This document shows positions 38,736-50,699 of a stretch of 64,000 nucleotides of DNA, piece by piece. How positions within the stretch are numbered: position 1 is the stretch's first letter; each line of letters starts with the position of its first letter. The notes under the pieces are model-generated. The model was not told where the DNA came from. It ran no database searches and worked only from the letters and a program-made list of their open reading frames with translations. Source of the stretch: Paralvinella palmiformis (taxonomy: Eukaryota > Annelida > Polychaeta > Terebellida > Alvinellidae); the NCBI GenBank assembly GCA_025642065.1, contig JAODUP010000517.1:565001-629000 (forward strand), read 5' to 3'. Both the position numbers and the translations under genes were made by a program.

Positions 38736-39214
38736 TATGGATTATTCAACAGGCAAATGAAAGTTGATTTAGCTATTTTTCATGGTGAGATACGTGAATT
38801 CCCTAAATCAGTCCCTAAATCGCTATGCAACAAAACTCTAAAAGGCGAATCACCTACCGTCAGAATAATAGAAAGTACCGCATCTAGCTCTGATGACATC
38901 AGTTGTGATAATGTATATGTCAACTGATTATCTTGTCCTAATAAGGGAATTTTATATCCCAGGCAGTCGGTCGTTGTAGAGCACGACCTAATTTCGTTTT
39001 CAATTACTGTACCTTTCTACATAGCAACACTTTCAAAAGATCATACCTGAATTACTACTCTTATCAAAGGTCGGCTTGTGAAACGGATAGCTGTCACAAA
39101 ACTGATTATTAAAACTGATAGTTAAATGTTATTTGAAAATTGATACCTGTGATATAGTATAAAGTAGTGGGGGAGGGTCATAGCCGCATGACTGTTATAA
39201 CTATATATTAGCCT

Positions 39215-39640
39215 TTTTCATATCAGACCTAATGTCTACAATACAAACTACGGCTGGGTGGCTGGGTAACCGGGTGGTTATTAATAGCAGACAGACTGGA
39301 GGTAAACTTGAATGGTACATTATAGACTGGACGTAACAGGATTTATGAAAAATGATTCTAATTCTCCATACTACTAAGTGCATTATATATACAACTAAAA
39401 GTGTATAAAACACACCAACCACACAATCTGAATACAATACCATTACTCGAGATGATAAAAGGTGTTTTATTGCGACCCAGCAGAGTACCTGTAGGGCTTT
39501 AAAAGTAAATGACGTCACTGCAAAAATGAAAATATTGCTCCGAATCTAGAGCTGTATATCAATAAAAAAATTTTTTACTATGGGTGGAACCGGGAATATA
39601 CAGTTCCCAGGCACAGAACACATAATTCTCAAGCATACTA
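39215..39640 (+). repeat. Unclassified repeat R3, third copy
   Basis: Collinear with about 35660-36060, in cleaner sequence. Includes tcagacctaatgtct, tataaaacacaccaaccaca and tctagagctgtat. The 105-codon minus-strand frame 39201-39518 lies in this repeat and is disrupted in the other copies. Confidence 0.6.
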
Positions 39641-40637
39641 TAATTATGCTTTAATTATTACAAGCAGACAGAATACAAATTACGAATATGAATGAAAATA
39701 CAAACTAAATCTCTGATAGGGGAAATGTGAATTTTAGGAGTGTGGCATAATGCGGAATATATTTTAGACTTTTGCTTTGACTGCTGAATATCATCAACTA
39801 CTGATAGGAGAGAGATTAATTAAATATCGAAGAACAGTAGATGTTTGAACTTGATGAAGAATGCCAAGGTCAATAGATGTTATATCTCATAGTATAAGGA
39901 TAACTATCGGTGTTTTGCTTATTGTCTCAAAACTCACTTATTCACTATTTTACTTATATACTAATATCAAAATCATACGAATGGAGTGAAATATCAAATA
40001 TTTGATGTACATAACAGACAATAGTATTTTCGATAGCAATAACTCAGGTATGATATCTATGATCACGTAACCTGCCTTACACAGACGAGGTGATATTATT
40101 ATATAATAGACGGCGACATATCGAAAGCAATCAATAAAGGCTGCTGCAACAATTCAAAATAGGTCACCGTTCTGGGTAAATTGTAATTCCAATGTAATAA
40201 ACAAACATTTAACACGGTGCATGATATAAAATAAGCATTTGTTAAGACGAGCTTCAACCTAAAATATGTGCTATCAATGCTATTTCAATATCTTACGGTC
40301 GTAGTTGAAGTTATCTATGGTAAGAGTGTGGAAATAAGTTAAATGTTGTCATATCAATTACTACTCTTAGTTGGCATTAGCTCAAACCTTATACTATCTC
40401 TCGTATTTCATATTCACCGAAGAGTGAGTGAATATTTATTTTATAATTGTTGTTAATTCATTGATTTATACATATACACAATGGACGTTTTGTTATGTTT
40501 TAAACTTGTTTACATTTTCCTGTTTGATGTTAATATTACTGTTTTGATGATGCTTTTACGAAGATGGCGGACTCAGTGAATTGAACCGCCTCCATTGGCA
40601 ATGAGGCGAAGTGAAAAATGAAGCACTCTTCTGACAT
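39641..40637. other. No gene seen
   Basis: AT-rich and unremarkable. Confidence 0.4.
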
Positions 40638-40713
40638 AGAGCGCCTGGGGTTTTAACCTAGATGCTATAAATCTGTAGGCCAAACACGCTATCAGTTTAG
40701 CCATAGAGGCCCG
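40638..40713 (-). mobile_element. Decayed tRNA-derived SINE head
   Basis: The reverse complement reads gggcctctatggctaaactg, then a middle part, then ctaggttaaaaccccaggcg. It is a 75-bp tRNA-like unit with an A-box-like tggctaaactg and a damaged B box (ggttaaaaccc for ggttcgaaacc). A fuller cloverleaf cannot be drawn, so it is not a working tRNA gene. Confidence 0.45.
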
Positions 40714-42983
40714 TTTCTCATTTTGTGAGTGTCATTATCTCATTGAGGTTGTGACGTGTTTGGAATGTCACATATGACGTCATTGGGATTATTAAGGAAG
40801 GGAGCGGCTGTCGGTATCCACCATAGCTATCGGATGTTGATTATACCACACTCTACGTATATCTGCTACAGGTTGTGAAACTAGATATTTTACGAGTTTT
40901 CTTGCGATACTGAAGTATATTCTGAATGAAATTGCTTAATAATTTTAGGAACTCTCTTCTATCATAGATGTCATCATTACAATCATGATGTCAAGTGTAA
41001 TATCGGGATTTTTAAATGGCGTCCAGTAGTTGGTCGTACTATTTAGGATCATTTCATTAGTAGTTAGTTTAAATACGATAGTCATTTGCTTCAAAGCTAA
41101 AAATATTCTATGACACTTTTTATCAGTTACTTATGATAATAAATATCGATATTATTCAGATATTGTCCTGGGTGAAATCGTTATCGCAGACATTAGGCAT
41201 GAAGATTGAACTGGGCACTTGTTTTAACCTTGACAAATGGCTTTAATGGGTAGACAAAATATTTATCCTAACTCTCTTACTAATAAAGTACTGTGCCAAG
41301 TAAATGTATAGAACATATCTATTTTGGTATATTTATAGATGTTTCTGAAGTGATCATAGCAAATTATAAACTTCTGTAGATTAACAGGAAATATTTCCGT
41401 TTTCTGGATTGTGGTAATCAATTGGCGAATGACAAACAAAAACGTACCATCCAAATGATTACCTTGATGTAACAAATTCAACTAATGGCATTAATACAAA
41501 GGCGGGGGCCTAGAAAACAACTGCAAGCACGGAAATATAGCGAGCCAATGGCCAGATAATGCCAAGTGTTAAACATTTGGTTGTAATTATTTTACATAAA
41601 CGGTCTATATCTGGTCTAAATGGCTTACAACTGTGGTTAATCCATTACTAATGAGAACAACATCATAATCAGAATTTCGCTAAAATAATAATAATATAAT
41701 AATAAAGAATACATAGCAACCGCCTTTAAACGTTTGAATAATGTTCTTGATATCTCATACAATAACTATATCACGAATGGAAAAGTAAAAGGGTACAAAT
41801 CAGACTGTCAATGAATTGTCGCCAATCCAGAAAGGGAAGGTGAAATATTGTGACTTTGTTACATAATCGTCAAGTATGTTGAACAATTTAGGACAGGTCA
41901 ACGTCCTAAGAGGAATAACGTGTAGTGGCCAACGGAGAATGTAGGATGACATTATTCGGGGTAAAAGACTATGTGGGTGAGATGTGTCTACATCAAACGA
42001 TTTGTACGGACATATGAAATACCATTCAGTAATATCCTCATTACAAAAACACTAAATGATAGAAGAAGAAAGAAACATATGAGGTAAATTCTAATAATAA
42101 TCGAGTCCGTGGATATATGGGTATAGAGTGTAGTAATAAATCGGTGGGGGGGGGGGGTAATAAAATCCTAATTTCATAAAGACGTTATGATGCTATATTT
42201 CAACCATTTGAGGTTGTTATAGGTATGCCATTAAGAGTAAAATGCCCCGGTATAAAGTTAGTGATAAATGGGGCGAGAACGACCATTACGAACAAACGGC
42301 AGACCGTATATCCACATAACATAGTTCTGGCCTTTAATCCTGATATGATTTATGCAATAATGCCACGATTCAATTACACATATATCTCTTTTCATCCATC
42401 CACTCTTTCATAACAAGTACTCATTTAATGAAACGGCCGTGTTCTACTGATTCCTTAAAGGAGGCTATTTACGTTTTTATTTGCCAAACCATTAACAGCA
42501 AACAGACAATCGTCCAAATTACGCACGCCACTAATAATAAATATTTATAAACAATTATGTTAGACTAGCCATAAAGTATGCCTTTAGCTTAATAAAATAG
42601 AAGAAATCTGTAAATAAATCTTTGGTATGGAGAAGTGTAATGGCAATATCAGAACGATATGTGGTTCTTTAGCAAAACATTTGTAATGCGGGAGATGGCG
42701 TAGCGTATATCTGGATACTGAGCAAAGCAAACAAAATGGAATACAAAGCATTTCTTGTATAATAGCACATGAACCATTACCTAATTAGATTCTAAAAGGA
42801 AAATTATTGTCACAGTTCCCCATTTTCGAATCCACGTAATATTGATTGTGCCACACACCAGTTCTGAAGTAATGTAACTATTGTCTTCGTGCCAAATATT
42901 AACAATGGGTCACATACCTTTCATGCTCCCCATCGTTTATAACATGTTAGATTATGTTAAAGTATTACCGCGTCCTGACAATG

Positions 42984-42984
<1 letters not shown>
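40714..42984. other. No gene seen
   Basis: AT-rich. Includes a run of 12 G at 42146-42157. Confidence 0.4.

Positions 42985-43034
<50 letters not shown>
42985..43034. repeat. (TA)n array
   Basis: 50 bp of TA. Confidence 0.95.
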
Positions 43035-43037
<3 letters not shown>

Positions 43038-43233
43038 CTTCTTTAACGCTAATCCCTCATGGTTGACTCATACACATCCTAACTTTTATGATGATCAGAC
43101 ATCTATTTGGCTTCACCAATTTAAAGTGTATTTCTGTCTTCCAAGCTATCTGATCATTTCCTGATTAGTATAGATATAACTTCACAAAATAAATATGTTT
43201 CAGTTAACATTATTTCATGGAGGTAATATTAGT

Positions 43234-43410
43234 CTATTGACAGTGATGTTTTTCTTGTTTATCTGGGGATGGGGGTCTCTCCTCTGATAGTGGTTCCACC
43301 AGATGATAGTGATAATCCTTTGGATCTTTGTAACAGGATATTAAGGGAACATCAAGATGAGTATGCACCGTTAAGAAAAATGTAAATGCCAAGAGAACCA
43401 CTGCTTCCAT
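43234..43410 (-). CDS. Possible small secreted peptide or first exon
   Basis: A 58-codon frame opens with MEAVVLLAFTFFLTVHTHL, which has a signal-peptide shape: a short start, a hydrophobic core of about 13 residues, then a polar region. It continues VPLISCYKDPKDYHYHLVEP, then a charged, proline-rich end, SEERPPSPDKQEKHHCQ. The second Met (43408-43410) is chosen over the upstream one at 43456-43458 because it places the hydrophobic core directly after the start. It has only two cysteines and matches no family that I recognise. It could be a first exon with a donor inside the frame, or chance. It lies 150 bp from a (TA)n array, with no neighbouring exon found. Confidence 0.2.
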   Translation of the reverse strand: MEAVVLLAFTFFLTVHTHLDVPLISCYKDPKDYHYHLVEPLSEERPPSPDKQEKHHCQ

Positions 43411-43557
43411 GGTAATGCATGGATATGCATTTACAATGTGCAGAGACACAGGAGACATATTTATTTGTTCACTGTGAATCGTTCAAGATCAGTTAAATTC
43501 AAGTTAGGAATACACTAGCCTCTGCCAAATGAGAATATTATAATGAAAAGATCAATG

Positions 43558-43559
<2 letters not shown>

Positions 43560-43646
<87 letters not shown>
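43560..43646. repeat. (TA)n array
   Basis: About 86 bp with two single-base interruptions. Confidence 0.95.
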
Positions 43647-43647
<1 letters not shown>

Positions 43648-43789
43648 GGATTTCGTTCCAGCCCCTTATCACACGGTGTACCATTAGTAACCTTGCGTGT
43701 CCAGGATGGATTAATGTGAGCCTTTTAACAGATACTAATATCAGACAGTTGCTGAAGATGTTTACACTGTTTTTAGGGATGTGAAGGAT

Positions 43790-44425
43790 TGTTTGGGTGT
43801 TTTGATAAGCCTGATTACAAACGTTGTTAATAAATCATTAACGCTGGGTGTTTTTTCCAAGATCCAAGAAAGCTGTCATCGTAAAACCATTAATAAACAA
43901 AATACAATATGGAATGTTATATTTAAACAAACAAATTAGAAACCTGATTCAAATCTTACAATTTTACTTACATTCAGAGAAAGGACAGTTGCTATCCGTC
44001 TAACCAAATATTAATTCAATCATAACCTTATGAATCGCTACAATCTGCATTTATATTGTCCATGATACCAAAACAGCCTTGGTTCCTGTGAAAATTTATG
44101 TTATGATGTCATTTGACCAAAATAAACCAGTATTACTTGTTCTTCTGGATCTATATGCAGCATCTGATACATTTGAACATAATGTACCTTTCTTCAGGTT
44201 CGATCTGTCAGGTATAGTACTGAATGGTTTCAATCATACTAAGCTGTGTGTTCAATTACTATACTGACACCATACATTGACCATACATCATGGATTGGAA
44301 CAGGTCTGAATCTGGGATAATAATACTGTAAAGCGACTCAGAACAGGGTTACCTGGCTTTGGCGCTTTATGAATATACATTATTATAAATATACATTATT
44401 ATATTATTATAGCACTCTACCCACC
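43790..44425 (+). mobile_element. CR1/L2-like LINE, internally deleted
   Basis: The first half reads, across frameshifts, ITNVVNKSLTLGVFSKIQES, VSNLT-like and RLTK-like remnants, then the 62-codon frame 44079-44267 with SFDQNKPVLLVLLDLYAASD, TFEHNV and LSGIVLNGF. The usual block is LVLLDLSAAFDTIDHxxL, so the first catalytic Asp region is present, with changes. The sequence then leaves the reverse transcriptase and reaches a LINE 3' terminus at 44325-44395 (gtaaagcgactcagaacagg, tggctttggcgctttatgaa). A short ATT-rich tail follows. About 1 kb of palm and C-terminal coding sequence is missing between the two halves. Confidence 0.7.
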
Positions 44426-44559
44426 CCCCTTGTTTATATTGCTCATATATTACTTTAAGATCTTTCCTTAAAGACGCACATGTTAATTCGTACAAATGGA
44501 AGACAAATTTAAACAAGCACATAACAAATGGCATTTCCTCGTATTGTACATATCTGCGT

Positions 44560-44640
44560 GGTTAAGTGAATTAGTGGGTGGTTGACTGAGTGACTGTGTG
44601 AGTGAGTGAATTAATTAAAGAGTAAGTGAGTGTACATAAG
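44560..44640. repeat. Short degenerate (GTGA)n tract
   Basis: Units such as gactgagtgactgtgtgagtgagtgaa. Confidence 0.7.
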
Positions 44641-44992
44641 TGTACAACAAGATTTAGATGTAATATTAAAAAAATTCCGCCGTACACATTTCCTTATTTC
44701 GTTTCATTTATCATATAATAACCAAAATATGTTAAATGATAGATCATTTTCAACACAATATGTGCTTATTTATCTCTTTAGAACAAAAGTATTGACACTT
44801 AGTATATGATGAAGTATCACCTCCATTCACGTCATCTAGACAACACTGATACATAGGATGACTAATAAAGTGTTCAGACTTAAATGCCAACTTATTCTAG
44901 AATGAAATAACAACTTTAATTATGTTCATCCTGATGTTGATATGCTCGTCTTCATGATGTTAATATAAAACACATTACAATCATGGTTCTCA

Positions 44993-45240
44993 ATGGCCTC
45001 ATAGATTACAGTGTGGGTTTTATTAATAATGGTCGTGATGTGCGGGAGGTCAGAGGTTCGAAGCACTATATTAAGAAAGGTTTTCATCTAGCCAAGCAAC
45101 TTGGAAGGTTTTCTCCACAAAACATGTCAGCTGTTGTAAATTCTATATTTGTTTAGAAGTAGTTCCCATGAGGGAGCAGTAAATTACAAACCATATGCCT
45201 CTCCCACATTTAACTTAGTCAGCCACGTAAAATAACTACC
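44993..45240 (+). mobile_element. tRNA-derived SINE, copy a
   Basis: The head at 44993-45070 has tggcctcatagattacagtg, then gtgcgggaggtcagaggttc and gaagc (B box gaggttcgaagc, 45053-45064). The body contains aaggttttctccacaaaa and ctcccacattt. An (ATT)n/(TAG)n tract follows at 45249. The head shares tgtgcgggag(g/a)tca(g/a)aggttcgaa with 49721-49804. Confidence 0.6.
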
Positions 45241-45248
45241 ATTTCGGC

Positions 45249-45327
45249 TATTATTATTATTATTAGTAATAGTAGTTATTTTAGTAGTAGTAGTAGTAGT
45301 AGTAGTAATAGTTTTAGTAGTAGTATT
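45249..45327. repeat. (TTA)n/(TAG)n tract
   Basis: Trinucleotide repeats closely following the SINE, perhaps its tail. Confidence 0.9.
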
Positions 45328-45810
45328 CCCGCTTAGAGATACAGAGCGCTTCTTAGTCTAAATGTTATTTGTAGACTGTTTCATGTTCTCTAGCATTATG
45401 AAAGAGTGACTAGAGGCCATAAGATATATTTGTCTGGGTATTTATTTATTGCTATGAACTATTCATGATTTGAATTTGTAATTTTAAATCTGATCAGAAG
45501 TATCGTACGAAGTACTCATAGGGACCAACTGATATTAATTGTCAATCACCACTGATTATAATCATCGAACCAATGAGATATAAATACTTTTGCTAATACA
45601 TTTCTTCAGTTATTGACGGCCATAACTCATTGCTGAAGGGGAATGATATAAGGCTAGCTTGGGATATAAGGCTAACTGATTTTTTTCTGATTGTATTTGA
45701 TTGAATGACAACAAAAATAAAAGGAGAAAGTTAACTGATAACATTTTCAGTTAAAACTAAATATAAGTGTGGAAACAATAAAGAGACTTGATGGTAACAC
45801 AAACCTTTAA

Positions 45811-46023
45811 GTACTTAAACAAACAGAATCTTCGCAGAGTGCTGGAAAGGACTCAGTTGAGCGCAAAGAGCTAAAACGTATACTACTTCTTCTAGGAAAT
45901 GGTGAATGGAAAAAATGGAAATCTCCCATACGTTCTGGTATGTCTGATATGAAGGATTCAGCTCTTAAAACTGATAGTTGTAATGTTGGTGTAACGTCGT
46001 TTTATGTATCAAAACGAGGATGA
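45811..46023 (+). other. Unrecognised 70-codon open stretch
   Basis: Open from the stop at 45808-45810 to the stop at 46021-46023. It includes QTESSQSAGKDSVERKELKR, then LLLLGNGEWKKWKSPIRSGM. It has no early start codon, but a more protein-like composition than nearby frames. It could be an exon, a transposon remnant or chance. Confidence 0.2.
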
Positions 46024-46327
46024 ATATAAAAAATTTTTCGAATGAGATTCTTCTTATATGCTAAGATAAAAATATTAAATTTTATATGAAATAATTTGTA
46101 TTGAATAACCATCAAATACTACACTTTGGGAGAATAATACCTATTATGTTGTTAATTGATTATTAAATATTCATTTAATTATGTATTAAATACTAATTGT
46201 TATCAAAGTAATTATCCAAATATTAGTTTATATACTTTTCTACACCAATCTTGGCTGCTACAAATATAGAAAATAGACCAGCGTGGATATCAAAACGATT
46301 CACCATAAGGCAATAACTAATTGAAGC

Positions 46328-46331
<4 letters not shown>

Positions 46332-46394
<63 letters not shown>

Positions 46395-46480
46395 ATGTGT
46401 GGTGTGTGTGTTGTGAGTGAGTGAGTGTGTGTGTAGGGGGGAGGGTGTTAATGGGCGTGTGTGTGAATGGGTGTGTGTGT
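46332..46480. repeat. (TA)n array followed by degenerate (GT)n
   Basis: TA to 46388, then GT/GA-rich to 46480. Confidence 0.95.
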
Positions 46481-46489
46481 CTCACTGAC

Positions 46490-49400
46490 AATATTATGTT
46501 GTATAGATGAAGGTGTCCTGTTAGGTAACTTTAACCTCCCATCTGATATGCTTCAGGTCTAGAGCAAGATATGTAACACATTTTTGAACGCACACTCAAA
46601 ATGAAGAAATAGACATATTGGGAAAAACGAAACAATCTAAGGTTGTTGGAAGAAATGATGTATTGGCCTCTTCGTGAATCTCGGTGGCTTTGACAGCAAT
46701 AGATCATATACATCACCGTGATAGTATTCCTTATAGACCATGTCCTATTTACTGAAGTACGGAGACAAAAGAAACGGGTGATTTAGGGTAATCATAAATT
46801 GACTTCTTACCATGTTATGAAATTGTAATATTCAACTGTAAAATGTATAAGTTGATGGTTGGTTGGAGTAGATCGAAACGATGATTTCAGTTAGTTTAGA
46901 TGAAGTTGATGAAATTTACCTAATTGAGAAGAATTGTTCTTGTTACTGAAATCTTTTGGAATTTTATGACAACTCTTCGCATTGTCAGACGTTTATAATA
47001 GATAAATAATAGAGATTATCATGAAATATGTCAAATTTGGCAAATTATCGTCTTCCAATAACTTATTTAATACGATTGACGATTATTTGATTGATCGATA
47101 ATATCTTACTTACAAGATGATGCCATTATCAACCAATTCGTTAGCGTTTATCGTTTAAATGCTTTGTACTCACGTTGTTGGCATTATTGTCACGTACGGG
47201 TATTTCCTAAATTTTTTGTTTAATAATTAGTTTGTTTGCTTGGTGGTATTTAACAGAAATCTTGAACCAGGAACTTAATTCCTGAAATAAGCTGCATAAA
47301 CCGCCTTTGAACAGCGGTTAAGTGTACCAAGAGATTGCTAAAAATATGGCAATAGTTATGTCTGATAACGTTTACACACATTCGCGTCTTGTATTTGTCT
47401 TTGTTAACAAGTAACCCACAAAAGGAAAATGTATTCCACACTAAGCCACTTTGGGCAAATTATTTATATTCATTAATAAACCCTTATTAATGATCGTTCA
47501 TATTTCTGTATATAGTAGGATGATTTTAATAATTCTGTAATAAATCCATTTATAAACATGTTTTAAAATATAATACCATAACTGAGGAAACTAATAGCTC
47601 GAACATGTTTTTATAACTGATAATCAATGTAACAGTTATTCCCTTTAAACTTATTATATTTAACCAATGCAAGATTATAATTATAAACTTATAAATTATA
47701 CATATGATAGTAAAATATTTCGTTGAATAAAGTGTACCATTATTCTCGAATATTGTGCAAACTCTTAGGCCATCAGTTATCAAACCACTGAGTTCATCAA
47801 TATGTCAGACCGTTGAAATATTATATAAATTTTCCTATCAAAGGTGTACTTCATCAGAAAAATAAACTTGAAATGGCGATTCGATCGTGAATCACCTGCG
47901 CACTTATACCGATTTAATATTAACTTATATTATTTTCAGTAATAAATAAATAATAAATTGTTCTTGTGGTTCATGTTTGAGAATTAATTACTAATAAACT
48001 CAGAAAGTAAATTATTATACAGGATAAATATGTGAGCTTTTTATGGAGGCAGTTCATGTTAGAAAGTTTTCATAAATGTGCATGATGCTGATTTCATAGC
48101 AATCTATAAACACCACCATGGATAGTTTTAGAATACTACGTACATATTATAAGTGTTTTTTTTAAATAATTGAAACAGTTATCTAATAATTTAACCAAAT
48201 CATGCAAATTTCAAAAGTAATACTTAAAGAAGTTAAATAAATAAAAGAAAGTTATCTGTTCTATATAATTTGATCACTTTAGTGATTTATTTACCCAATT
48301 ACCACTTTGAAGCGACGTACCTACAACTGCGTTATTTAATTACGTACTGTCCGATTACGGTAATTACTTTTTGCAGACATCATTCAAAGTAAGCAAATAA
48401 TGATATTATCGCGCACTCTCTGAAAACGATTAAAAGAAAAGTATTAGCTAATACACACTCTACGTTTTTACAGAAACGGTGAATATAAGAAGAAAGATAA
48501 TCACCATTTACATTTTTCCGAATATTCTGATGAACCGCACAGTGGCATTCAAATGATAGCAAGTGTATTGTAAAGCGGAATAATAATATACGTGTATGAT
48601 TGTATACTAGCCGAGTGCTGAACGATAGAAGCATAGAGCATAGAGTACGATCTATTGAGGGAGGGATCTAAACAAGCGTGATAAAGGTTGTATAGCAAAG
48701 CCTATTCCGTGGACATGAATGATAGTTGTGGAAAAAGATAAGGTTTCTATCCCACTAATGACGTTATGATGTCAGAATGGATTTCAAGTATTCGACGATT
48801 TACGTTAACAGCATTACTATTATACATTGTTAATTGCGACACAGCATGGCATTTCATTGATCTATGTTCTACACTATCCGGAGAGAAAAACTGTTAGTAT
48901 AGATAAACCGTGAAACAAGTATATACATATCCAGTTATTCATATGCAATGGGATAATTGCAATAATATAGTTCTAAGCGCGCGTCTTTCATGGCGTTGCA
49001 GTTGATATATTGTTTATATCGTGGAAGGTTGAAAGTATTGTCAGCAAAGATAATGATACTAGCATCAAACTGTTTTGTTCAGAGTCCTACACTATACCAT
49101 AATACGTTTTGTTGATTCTCTGAGATATCCGTTAGGCAAGTAAACAATAATGAATATAATGCATGGGATATCCCTTACTAAATTAAAGGGTCTATTGGAT
49201 GTGAGTCAATAGTCATAATGTATCACGCAGTTTAGGCACTCAAATAAAAGTTCCTTTCGTTAAAGACAATTATCATAACCAAAAAGTGTAATCTATTTTT
49301 ATTTTGTATAGCAAAAGTGGATGGACTTTTGAAAACATGACGTTTTTTCCCCTTTTATTAGATAAATTTAAAGTATCTCCGCAGTCATGCCTTGTAGAGT

Positions 49401-49720
49401 TTGATGTATATATTTCCAGAGAATGTAATGAATTTCGTATAAGTAGTTTATACATGTATTATCAGTTACAAATACAATTGGTCGGAATTTGCCGACCGTC
49501 CTTTTTCTTACTATGCATTATTAAAGCTGGTAGACTCACATCTTTTGTAATTCGGATATCTTTACTATGACAACAATTCGCTTTCAAAAAAATTAACCAC
49601 ATAAGAAATATTTCGCATTTTATGTTTTTAATTCAGCGTTTATAAATTTAGGCTATGTTATCTTCACCAGAGAGCGATCTTCAGTGATTGGATTCAGCTT
49701 AGTCAATCATAATATCGTTA
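46490..49720. other. No gene seen
   Basis: 3.2 kb of AT-rich, microsatellite-poor sequence. Two weak LINE-like words occur: LLGNFNLPSD at 46513-46542, and VQRRFMQLISGI on the minus strand near 47280-47330. Neither has supporting context. Confidence 0.4.
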
Positions 49721-49804
49721 TGGGGCCCGATCAGTAAGAGAGTGGGACTTTCTTACGCATGGACATGCTGTGCGGGAGATCAAGGGTTCGAATCCCGCTC
49801 GTGG
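49721..49804 (+). mobile_element. tRNA-derived SINE head, copy b
   Basis: Reads tggggcccgatcagtaagag at the A-box end, then gtgcgggagatcaagggttc and gaatcccgctcgtgg. The B box ggttcgaatcc (49785-49795) is perfect. It is the best-preserved head of the family seen at 44993. At 84 bp it resembles a tRNA in size, but the acceptor ends do not pair convincingly, so I call it a SINE. Confidence 0.6.
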
Positions 49805-49877
49805 TAATGTTGTAAGTGGAGTATTTAATCTAATTTGGGTATTAATAACAGACAATTTCAAATGTATGACATCTCAC

Positions 49878-50178
49878 CCATATTCGTGCGTGTGTGTTTG
49901 TGTGTGTATATATCTGAGTATGTGTATATTTGCGTTGGTGTATGTAAGTATGTCTGAGAGTACGCACGTATGTGGGTACATACATGTTTGTATTTTTTGT
50001 GTATGTGTCCGTACGTCCGTGGGTGTATATATATATATATATATATATATGTGGATGAATGTGCGATTGTGTATATGTGCATGAATCTGTCTTTGTGTGT
50101 GTTTGGGGGGAGTTGGATGTGGGTGGATGTGGGTGGATGTGGGTGGATGTGTGGGTGTGTATGTGTGTATGTGTACCA
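49878..50178. repeat. Degenerate (GT)n with (TA)n and a 10-bp G-rich minisatellite
   Basis: GT-rich throughout. TA at 50027-50050. The unit ggtggatgtg is repeated about four times at 50113-50151. Five long frames on both strands are artefacts. Confidence 0.9.
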
Positions 50179-50235
50179 TCACACAATCACCCAACACGGG
50201 GATAATCCATTACAACATCAAGCTACTTTAGTTAA

Positions 50236-50480
50236 CAAAATTGGCGGTGGTGACGTATGATGTATGGTAAATAGGAATTACAACAAAGATTACTTTCTAA
50301 CCAAATCTCACTCCAGGGAATGGCTAGTGTCGCATTGTAATAAAATGCTACCATATGTCTGAGAAAACCTCGATTTAGACATATCCGTGAATGACGTCAA
50401 TTCACAATAAAACAGAAAGGCTAAACCACCTGAGACAGGACATACATTTATTTATTTCCGACATAAAATGTCTTGATATC
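50236..50480 (+). repeat. Dispersed repeat R4, copy 2
   Basis: Collinear with 36300-36520. Confidence 0.55.
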
Positions 50481-50542
50481 CCGTTAGAAACGCCAAGAGT
50501 TGTTTCATATTGATGGTGGTGTGGGGGAGCTGTTATTGGTGT

Positions 50543-50599
50543 TGTTGATGATGATAATGATAATGATGATGATAATAATAATAAAAATAACGTTTTCTG

Positions 50600-50682
<83 letters not shown>
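50543..50682. repeat. (GAT)n/(AAT)n then (TA)n
   Basis: Trinucleotides to about 50590, then 80 bp of TA at 50603-50682. Confidence 0.95.
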
Positions 50683-50686
<4 letters not shown>

Positions 50687-50699
50687 ATGAAACAAAATT

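Noticed and set aside
46513..46542. LLGNFNLPSD, resembling the LINE endonuclease LGDFNLP motif
   Set aside because: Only ten residues match, and nothing following fits the endonuclease.
47250..47441. Minus-strand VQRRFMQLISGIKFL, resembling a LINE C-terminal VQRRFTKLIPGL block
   Set aside because: Suggestive, but isolated. The sequence after it does not continue the LINE pattern, so I did not list it as a feature.
49721..49804. Functional tRNA gene
   Set aside because: The B box is good, but acceptor-stem pairing and an anticodon arm are not convincing, and a sibling copy at 45.0 kb shows that it is a SINE head.
49842..50197. Several frames over 95 codons on both strands
   Set aside because: Translations of GT/CA repeats (His/Thr or Cys/Val).
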